Source: an uncultured Collinsella sp. (GTDB taxonomy: Bacteria; Actinomycetota; Coriobacteriia; Coriobacteriales; Coriobacteriaceae). Taken from it: a stretch of DNA of 10,260 nt. The stretch spans positions 1-10,260 of the forward strand of contig CABUVB010000055.1 in NCBI GenBank assembly GCA_902494815.1, written 5' to 3'. The notes below the pieces were generated by a model, which was given only the letters and a program-made list of their open reading frames with translations, was not told the DNA's origin and did no database searches. Below, piece after piece: positions 5,638-10,260 of this stretch. The translations under genes and the position numbers were made by a program. Positions within the stretch are counted from its first letter, which is position 1. Every line of letters begins with the position of its first letter.

Positions 5638-6828
5638 GTGCAATACCGCGTTGACCCCAAAAGTGGTAACCGAATATCTGCTCTGGGCCTGGGCTGCATG
5701 AGGTTTCCCGGTGCGCCGGGACGTCCGGACGCGAAGACAGCCGATGCTATCATTTCCCGTGCGGTGGAGCAGGGGATTAATTATCTGGATACCGCGTATC
5801 TCTATCCCGGTAACGAGGTGTGCGTGGGCGCCTCACTTGAGCGCTTGGGGCTGCGCGACCGGGTGTTGCTGGCGACCAAATTGCCGCACGCCTCGTGTGC
5901 ATGCACAGGGGATTTCGACCGTTTCTTTGACGAGCAGCTGCGTCGGCTGCGGACCGACCATATCGACTATTACCTTATGCATAACATCACCTCGCCCGCT
6001 CAGTGGGAACGTGTGGTGGCGCTGGGCATCGAGGACTGGATCGCGCGTCAAAAGGCGGCGGGGCGCATTCGCCAGATTGGTTTTTCGTATCACGGCAGCG
6101 CGGCGGATTTCCTGACGATGCTTGACGCATATGAATGGGATTTTTGCCAGATCCAGTACAACTATGCCGGCGAGCGTTACCAAGCGGGAACGGCGGGACT
6201 CATGGCGGCTGCGGAGCGCGGGCTCGCGGTGTTTGTGATGGAGCCGCTGCTGGGCGGTCGTCTAGCGGGCAAACTACCGCCGCGGGCCCGCGCCGTGCTC
6301 GATGGCGCCCGTGACCCGCATTTGCGCACTCCTGCCGCCTGGGGGCTTTCGTGGGTGTGGAATCATCCTCAGGTGACGATGCTGCTTTCGGGTATGACCG
6401 ATACCGCGCAAGTGGATGAGAACGCGGCGTTGGCCGATCGGGCCCTGCCGGATTCGATGACAGTTACTCAGCTCGATGCCATCGCACGCGTGCTGAGGGA
6501 GTTTGAAAAATCGAACCGTGTGCCCTGCACGGGATGCGGCTACTGCATGCCGTGTCTTAAAGGCATCAATATCCCTGGGTGTTTTGCCGCCTACAATGCA
6601 AGCTATGCGCACAGCTGGTTTACGGGTCTATCGCAGTACTTTACGGCGAGCGCGGTACGCACAAGCGAGCCCAAGTTGGTGAGCAATTGCGTCAAATGCG
6701 GCAAATGCGCGCGACACTGCCCGCAGCACATCGATATTCCCGAGCGTCTCGATGATGTGCGCCGACGTTTCCAGCCTGGCCCCGTGACGGCGGTGCTTAA
6801 GGCCTTCGGCAAAACGCGCTCCTCATGA
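5638..6828 (+). CDS. Aldo/keto reductase with C-terminal 4Fe-4S ferredoxin-like domain
   Basis: A 396-residue oxidoreductase. Residues 1 to about 280 form the aldo/keto reductase barrel, with start M-QYRVDPKSGNRISALGLGCM and the catalytic tetrad visible as D51 and Y56 (DTAYLYPGNE), K81 (LLATKLP) and H115 (YYLMHN). The C-terminal part has two cysteine clusters, CTGCGYCMPC (C297, C300, C303, C306) and CVKCGKCARHC (C351, C354, C357, C361), which suggest two iron-sulfur centres. This fusion type is common in anaerobes; substrates are largely unknown. The GTG at 5638 gives the N-terminus usual for the family and has AAGGGAGGG just upstream, though only about 4 bases away; an in-frame ATG at 5620 adds six residues but lacks a ribosome-binding site. 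No clear promoter was seen in 5476-5637. The TGA stop is part of the left end of repeat copy 1. Confidence 0.9.
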   Translation: MQYRVDPKSGNRISALGLGCMRFPGAPGRPDAKTADAIISRAVEQGINYLDTAYLYPGNEVCVGASLERLGLRDRVLLATKLPHASCACTGDFDRFFDEQLRRLRTDHIDYYLMHNITSPAQWERVVALGIEDWIARQKAAGRIRQIGFSYHGSAADFLTMLDAYEWDFCQIQYNYAGERYQAGTAGLMAAAERGLAVFVMEPLLGGRLAGKLPPRARAVLDGARDPHLRTPAAWGLSWVWNHPQVTMLLSGMTDTAQVDENAALADRALPDSMTVTQLDAIARVLREFEKSNRVPCTGCGYCMPCLKGINIPGCFAAYNASYAHSWFTGLSQYFTASAVRTSEPKLVSNCVKCGKCARHCPQHIDIPERLDDVRRRFQPGPVTAVLKAFGKTRSS

Positions 6829-6913
6829 CCCTTTTATAACTTGCGGTGGAATAGTTCCTGTTTGCGGCAGAATAGGGGCCAAGCAGGAACTATTCCACCG
6901 CAACTGAAGGGGG
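6825..6913 (+). repeat. Palindromic intergenic element, copy 1
   Basis: An 89-base element that matches 8012-8102 with four substitutions and one 2-base gap. Its arms 6841-6860 and 6884-6903 are perfect 20-base inverted repeats, extended inward to 6864/6880 with one T-G pair; the unpaired loop is 6865-6879. The ends also pair: CCCTT (6829-6833) with AAGGG (6907-6911). The right end AGGGGG (6908-6913) is the Shine-Dalgarno sequence of the following gene. No T-run follows the stem, so it is not a standard terminator. Confidence 0.88.
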
Positions 6914-6918
6914 CTGTC

Positions 6919-7938
6919 GTGGGCCATCGGGATTCATGTGATGATTTGCGTGAGGTTCGTTGGGGCGTTTTGGGCGCTGGGAACATATCGCATCGATTTG
7001 CATCGTCGCTCAAGGAGGTGGACGGGGCACGGCTTGTGGCTGCCGCCGGTCGCACTCCTTCGCATGTTGAGGAGTTTTGCAGGGCGTTTTCGATTGATGC
7101 CGCGCACAGTTATGCCACAGCTGACGATAACGGCGATGCGGCTTATGATGCGTTGACTGCCGACCCCGATGTCGACGTAATTTACTTGGCTCTTCCACAT
7201 GGCATGCATGCGCATTGGGTCTGTCGGGCACTGCGCGCGGGAAAGGCCGTGCTGTGCGAAAAGCCGGCCGTTTTGAGTGAGGAAGAGGCTCTCTCGATTG
7301 CCTCCACCTCTCGCGAGCGCGGCGTGCTGTTTATGGAGGCGATGAAAAATCGGTTTTGTCCGATGCGTACTCGCGTGAAGGTCTTGCTTGCGTCGGGCGA
7401 GCTCGGCCGTATCGTCTCGATTGAAAGCGTGCAAAAACTCGATTATGGTGAGCCCCCTTCGAGTTATCTGCTCGACCCGTTGCAGGGTGGCTGTCTATAT
7501 GACATGGGCTGCTATGCGGTCGGTTGGTTTGAGGATTTGCTCGCGGGCGCGTGCGAGGTTTCGTCCCGTGAAGTTCGCTGGCGTGACGTATCGGGCGGCC
7601 GCGTCGATTGGGCCGACGAGATCCATATGAGTGTCGGCGGTATACCCATTCATATGGTGTGCGACGGCAAAGCAGCATATGAAAGCCGCTTAACGATTGC
7701 CTGCGAGCGGGGCTCGTTGGAAATCGACCGTCTCCATCGCCCCGAGCTCGCCCATGTGAAGTATTCCGACGGGCGAATGCTCGAAATAAATGCCCCGTTT
7801 GAGGTCGATGATTTCTACGGCGAAATCCAGCATGCGACCCAGCTCATCCGGGCGGGGAAACTCGAGAGCCCCGTCATGCCCCTTGCCGCCACACAGCGCT
7901 GCGCGCGCATTATCGATGCAATCCGACTAGCCCTCTAG
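6919..7938 (+). CDS. Gfo/Idh/MocA-family NAD(P)-dependent oxidoreductase
   Basis: A 339-residue oxidoreductase. The N-terminal Rossmann fold has WGVLGAGNIS (15-24); the family signature CEKPAVLSEEEA carries E114-K115-P116; the C-terminal alpha/beta domain includes GGCLYDMGCYAVGWF, where DMGCY replaces the D-x-G-x-H of sugar dehydrogenases, as in the dihydrodiol/xylose dehydrogenase-like branch. Members oxidise or reduce sugars, inositols and similar polyols with NAD(P); the substrate is unknown here. The start is GTG at 6919, with AGGGGG ending 5 bases upstream; the open frame extends back to 6841 but only through the repeat element. The gene stands between two copies of that element. It is on the same strand as the genes before and after it, 90 bases after the aldo/keto reductase, so cotranscription is possible. 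No sugar transport or kinase genes are nearby. Confidence 0.88.
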   Translation: MGHRDSCDDLREVRWGVLGAGNISHRFASSLKEVDGARLVAAAGRTPSHVEEFCRAFSIDAAHSYATADDNGDAAYDALTADPDVDVIYLALPHGMHAHWVCRALRAGKAVLCEKPAVLSEEEALSIASTSRERGVLFMEAMKNRFCPMRTRVKVLLASGELGRIVSIESVQKLDYGEPPSSYLLDPLQGGCLYDMGCYAVGWFEDLLAGACEVSSREVRWRDVSGGRVDWADEIHMSVGGIPIHMVCDGKAAYESRLTIACERGSLEIDRLHRPELAHVKYSDGRMLEINAPFEVDDFYGEIQHATQLIRAGKLESPVMPLAATQRCARIIDAIRLAL

Positions 7939-8011
7939 GACTTGGCGCTGACGCGTAGGGGATTATGACACTGGCGCCCGTAGCCATAGTGCTTGGTGGC
8001 CTGCATCTCTG

Positions 8012-8102
8012 ATGCCCCTTTTATAAGTTGCGGTGGAATAGTTCCTGTTTGCGGCAGAATAGGGGCCAAACAGGAACTATTTCACCGCAACTGATGAGGG
8101 GG
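8012..8102 (+). repeat. Palindromic intergenic element, copy 2
   Basis: A 91-base element, the second copy of 6825-6913. Arms 8027-8051 and 8067-8091 form a 25-bp helix with a single G-T pair around a 15-base loop (8052-8066) identical to that of copy 1. The outer ends CCCCT (8015-8019) and AGGGG (8097-8101) are also complementary. AGGGGG (8097-8102) lies 8 bases before the nfo ATG. Three of the four differences from copy 1 fall within or next to the helix; two of them exchange a Watson-Crick and a G-T pair, and the third extends the helix by one pair. Confidence 0.88.
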
Positions 8103-8110
8103 AGCTGGAG

Positions 8111-8977
8111 ATGCTGACGATTGGGTGTCATCTTTCGACGACGAAGGGCTATCGGGCAATGGGGGAGACGGCGCTATCCATTGGCGCCAACACCTTTGCA
8201 TTCTTTACGCGCAACCCGCGCGGCGGCAAGGCGAAAGATCTTGACATGGATGACGTGGCGGCCCTGCGCGAGCTTATGGAGCAAAACGACTTCGGCCCAC
8301 TCGTGGCGCATGCCCCCTATACCTACAACCCCTGTTCTGCCAAAGAGCGGGCGCGCGAGTTTGCCCTGGAGGCAATGGCCGAGGACTTGCGGCGCATGGA
8401 AGCGCTGCCCGGCAACTACTACAACTTCCATCCCGGTGCGCATGTGGGGCAGGGCCCCGACGCCGGTATTCAGATGATCGTCGACACCCTGTGCCAGGTG
8501 ATGTTTGAGGGCCAGCAGACGACGGTGCTGCTCGAGACCATGGCCGGCAAGGGCACCGAGGTGGGCCGCAGCTTTGAAGAGCTGGCACTCATCATTGAGG
8601 GCGTTGCCGACAAGCGCCCCGAGCTGTCGGCCAAGTTGGGCGTTTGCTTGGACACCTGCCATGTGAATGACGCCGGCTATGGCATCGTCCACGATCTTGA
8701 AGGCGTGCTTGACGAGTTCGATCGTGTGGTGGGTATCGACCGCTTGCATGCCGTACACATCAACGATTCGAAGAACCCCTGTGGCGCCCATAAGGACCGC
8801 CACGAATGCATCGGTAAAGGCTATCTGGGTAGTGAAGAGTTTGGCGGCGGTATGCAGGTTATGCAAAATATTGTATCGAATGACCGCTTGCGTGAATTGC
8901 CATTTATTTTGGAGACACCGAACGAACTTGCAGGTTATGCGGCTGAAATCAACCTGTTAAGGTCGTTGCAGCAGTAA
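8111..8977 (+). CDS. nfo: Endonuclease IV (AP endonuclease)
   Basis: A 288-residue DNA repair enzyme of the usual length. It cuts the backbone 5' to abasic sites and removes blocked 3' ends in base excision repair, using three zinc ions. All nine metal ligands of the family can be found: H67 (AHAPY), H107 (NFHPGAH), E142 (LLETMAG), D181 and H184 (CLDTCHVNDAGYG), H216 (HINDSK), D229 and H231 (HKDRHECIGKG), and E268 (ILETPNE). The order and spacing agree with E. coli Nfo. The ATG has GGGGGAG (8098-8104) 6 bases upstream, supplied mostly by repeat copy 2. It is 172 bases after the Gfo/Idh/MocA gene; no separate promoter was evident in 7939-8011. The only terminator-like hairpin after it is the one at 9055-9081. 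Confidence 0.96.
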   Translation: MLTIGCHLSTTKGYRAMGETALSIGANTFAFFTRNPRGGKAKDLDMDDVAALRELMEQNDFGPLVAHAPYTYNPCSAKERAREFALEAMAEDLRRMEALPGNYYNFHPGAHVGQGPDAGIQMIVDTLCQVMFEGQQTTVLLETMAGKGTEVGRSFEELALIIEGVADKRPELSAKLGVCLDTCHVNDAGYGIVHDLEGVLDEFDRVVGIDRLHAVHINDSKNPCGAHKDRHECIGKGYLGSEEFGGGMQVMQNIVSNDRLRELPFILETPNELAGYAAEINLLRSLQQ

Positions 8978-9023
8978 TGGCTGACATAAAGTGAAGTGCT
9001 CCATTCACGTTATGGGTTTGTTT

Positions 9024-9041
9024 CAATCAGTTTTCTGATTG
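9024..9041. promoter_or_regulatory. Perfect 7-bp inverted repeat before the lipoprotein gene
   Basis: CAATCAG (9024-9030), TTTT, CTGATTG (9035-9041). It ends inside the proposed -35 box of the next promoter, so it could be an operator; it could equally be a small RNA hairpin at the 3' end of the nfo message. Confidence 0.35.
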
Positions 9042-9067
9042 CAGATTCTTCCAAGCGGGTGCATAAT
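9039..9067 (+). promoter_or_regulatory. Probable promoter of the lipoprotein gene (TTGCAG-17-CATAAT)
   Basis: A -35-like TTGCAG (9039-9044), a 17-base spacer and the -10 box CATAAT (9062-9067, five of six consensus bases) predict a start point near 9074 and a leader of about 50 bases. The -10 box lies in the loop of the hairpin at 9055-9074. Confidence 0.45.
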
Positions 9068-9081
9068 AACCCGCAGTTTTT
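9055..9081 (+). terminator. Hairpin with T-run after nfo, overlapping the next promoter
   Basis: GCGGGT (9055-9060) and ACCCGC (9069-9074) form a 6-bp GC-rich stem with an 8-base loop. After two bases comes TTTTT (9077-9081). It fits a short intrinsic terminator for the nfo transcript, 78 bases after its stop. The same palindrome surrounds the proposed -10 box of the next gene, so it may instead be an operator. Confidence 0.55.
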
Positions 9082-9124
9082 GCAGACCTCTGAATCATGT
9101 GGGGTCATTGGAAGGAGACTGATT

Positions 9125-9985
9125 ATGAAGCTGAAGAAGCTTGGCGCATTTGCCGCCACGGGTGCTATGGCGCTCGCCCTCGCCCTGACGGGCTGCGGCT
9201 CGTCCAACGCCGCCTCTGGTTCCGATGCCGGTTCCAGCAGTTCTGACGACGCTAAGGTCGAGAAGGTCGACGGCTCCAAGGAGTACGCGCTCGTCAAGGA
9301 CGGTACGCTGACCGTCGGCACCTCTGCCGAGTACGCCCCGTTTGAGTACAAGGATGACAACGGCGATTATCAGGGCTTTGACCTTGAGCTCATCAAGGCT
9401 ATCGGCGACAAGCTGGGCCTGGATGTCGAGTATGTCAACAATGACTTTGACACGCTGGTTCCGGGCGTCGCTTCGGGCGCTAAGTATGACGTCTCCATCG
9501 CGGCTATCACCGACACGCCCGAGCGTGAGAAGGAAGTCACTTTCTCCGATTCCTACTACATGGACGATCAGGCTATCGTGACCAAGGTCGATAACACCGA
9601 CATCACGGCCGACAACTTCAGCGAGAAGCTCAACAATGCCGACGCTACCATCATCGTTCAGTCTGGCTCGACCGCCGAGTCCTTTGCCCAGGAGAACTTC
9701 CCCAAGGCCAAGATCGTCCCCTACAAGGACGCCACCGAGTGCTTCAGCGCCCTGCAGTCCGATAAGGGCGACGCCGTAGTCACCAACCGCTCCGTTGCCA
9801 GCCAGCTGACCGCCGAGCAGTTCAGCACCTGCCAGACCATTAAGCAGATCAGCACCGGCGAGGAGTACGCCATCGCCATCAACCAGGGCAACACCAAGCT
9901 CAAGGACGACATCAACCAGGCCATCAAGGACCTGACCGACGACGGTACCGTCGACGCCCTCATGGCTAAGTACAACATCAAGTAA
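9125..9985 (+). CDS. Amino-acid-type ABC transporter substrate-binding lipoprotein
   Basis: A 286-residue lipoprotein of solute-binding protein family 3. The signal peptide MKLKKLGAFAATGAMALALALTGC ends in the lipobox LTGC, with lipid attachment expected at C24 and anchoring to the outer face of the membrane. A Ser/Gly/Asp-rich linker (25-50) is followed by the binding domain: SAEYAPFEYKD (68-78), GFDLELIKAIGDKLG (84-98), DVSIAAITDTPERE (122-135) whose R134 should hold the ligand carboxylate, and DAVVTNRSVA (216-225). At N221 most relatives I recall have an aspartate that binds the ligand amino group. AAGGAG (9112-9117) lies 7 bases before the ATG; the longer reading from 8996 is rejected. 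No permease or ATPase gene is adjacent and a terminator follows, so it acts with components encoded elsewhere. The ligand is probably a polar amino acid. Confidence 0.92.
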   Translation: MKLKKLGAFAATGAMALALALTGCGSSNAASGSDAGSSSSDDAKVEKVDGSKEYALVKDGTLTVGTSAEYAPFEYKDDNGDYQGFDLELIKAIGDKLGLDVEYVNNDFDTLVPGVASGAKYDVSIAAITDTPEREKEVTFSDSYYMDDQAIVTKVDNTDITADNFSEKLNNADATIIVQSGSTAESFAQENFPKAKIVPYKDATECFSALQSDKGDAVVTNRSVASQLTAEQFSTCQTIKQISTGEEYAIAINQGNTKLKDDINQAIKDLTDDGTVDALMAKYNIK

Positions 9986-10005
9986 ATAGATGCTTGATTG
10001 CGTGT

Positions 10006-10036
10006 AGGCCCTTTCCGTTTTGCGGAGAGGGCCTTT
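10006..10036 (+). terminator. Terminator-like hairpin of the lipoprotein gene
   Basis: A 12-bp stem with one T-G pair (10006-10017 with 10023-10034), a 5-base loop and a short TTT (10034-10036), 20 bases after the stop codon. A second smaller hairpin, GACGGA/TCCGTC (10048-10066), followed by TCGTTTT, comes right after and may help. Confidence 0.72.
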
Positions 10037-10101
10037 GCGCTTCTCTTGACGGAGAGTGCTTCCGTCTCGTTTTGCCGGCAACTTCTACGATAGGAGCCAC
10101 C

Positions 10102-10260
10102 TTGTCTCGATTGAACGAAGGGGCTGCGGAGCAGCGTTTTCCACTGCCCGCCTTGCTCCAAAAGCTAGTCTGCGTCATGGCCGTGGCGCTCGCGCTGGTG
10201 TGCGCGGGGGCATATGCGCCCACGACCGCCCAGGCGCTTGAGACCGCAAAGATTACCGCC
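10102..10260 (+). CDS. Secreted protein, 5' end only
   Basis: An open frame of 53 codons that continues past the right edge. It starts with TTG at 10102, with TAGGAG (10091-10096) at a 5-base distance, and was found by reading that start by hand. The translation begins M-SRLNEGAAEQRFPLPALLQK and continues into a hydrophobic stretch, LVCVMAVALALVCAGAYA, followed by PTTAQA-LETAKITA. This is a long Sec signal peptide: a 20-residue N-region with two Arg and one Lys, a hydrophobic core at about 21-38, and a likely cut after AQA. Codon use is like that of the neighbours. Too little of the mature protein is present to name a family; cell-wall hydrolases often begin this way but nothing here shows that. 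A weak TTGACG lies at 10046-10051, without a matching -10 box. Confidence 0.7.
   Translation, partial: MSRLNEGAAEQRFPLPALLQKLVCVMAVALALVCAGAYAPTTAQALETAKITA

Noticed and set aside
6841..6918. N-terminal extension of the Gfo/Idh/MocA gene
   Set aside because: It would encode part of the palindromic repeat; the GTG at 6919 has a well-spaced ribosome-binding site and lies just before the Rossmann fold.
6825..8102. Composite transposon formed by the two repeats
   Set aside because: There is no transposase, the repeats are in direct orientation and too short to be insertion sequences, and no target duplication was visible.
8996..9124. N-terminal extension of the lipoprotein
   Set aside because: It would place the lipobox deep inside the protein and cross a hairpin; the ATG at 9125 has an ideal ribosome-binding site and begins a standard lipoprotein signal.
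9095..10081. 328-codon open frame antisense to the lipoprotein gene
   Set aside because: Its translation is a Val/Leu/Gly/Asp-rich mirror typical of the opposite strand of GC-rich genes, and the sense gene is certain.
1..10260. CRISPR array, prophage, toxin-antitoxin or defence system
   Set aside because: No regularly spaced repeats, no integrase, phage, nuclease-defence or toxin-antitoxin motifs were seen; the only repeat family is the pair of palindromic elements.

Overview
The window looks like chromosomal DNA of a GC-rich actinobacterium, most likely of the class Coriobacteriia and perhaps Collinsella. This is an inference from codon use, frequent GTG/TTG starts, the style of the secreted proteins and protein resemblance from memory; no search was run. 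There is no phage, insertion sequence, CRISPR array, rRNA or tRNA. It is mostly housekeeping and accessory metabolism, and the unusual material lies between the genes.

Layout, left to right. On the minus strand lie the 5' end of an RNase HI gene (1-71) and a LysR-type regulator (135-1073). Divergent from the regulator is metY (1347-2657), an O-acetylhomoserine sulfhydrylase. The 273-base gap between them holds a LysR-type palindrome, a good sigma70-type promoter for metY, and a leader of about 175 bases with a small upstream ORF and foldable arms. A terminator ends metY. Next come a secreted protein with a C-terminal domain that may be a double-psi beta-barrel (2969-3745), its terminator, a 68-residue membrane protein (3933-4139) and a hairpin shared with the convergent gene. 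On the minus strand follow a ketopantoate-reductase-family gene (4250-5164) and a 64-residue unknown protein (5281-5475), with a terminator between them.

From 5638 all genes are on the plus strand: an aldo/keto reductase with a C-terminal ferredoxin-like domain, a Gfo/Idh/MocA-family oxidoreductase, endonuclease IV (nfo), an amino-acid-type ABC transporter lipoprotein with no permease or ATPase beside it, and the start of a secreted protein running off the right edge.

The most notable structure is a pair of nearly identical palindromic elements of about 90 bases (6825-6913 and 8012-8102) on either side of the Gfo/Idh/MocA gene. Each folds into a long hairpin and ends in the purine-rich run that serves as Shine-Dalgarno sequence for the next gene, with a complementary pyrimidine run at its other end. 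The second most notable is the metY leader. The LysR site is centred about 66 bases before the predicted metY start point, the usual distance for such regulators, so lysR and metY probably form a regulatory pair in sulfur amino acid synthesis.
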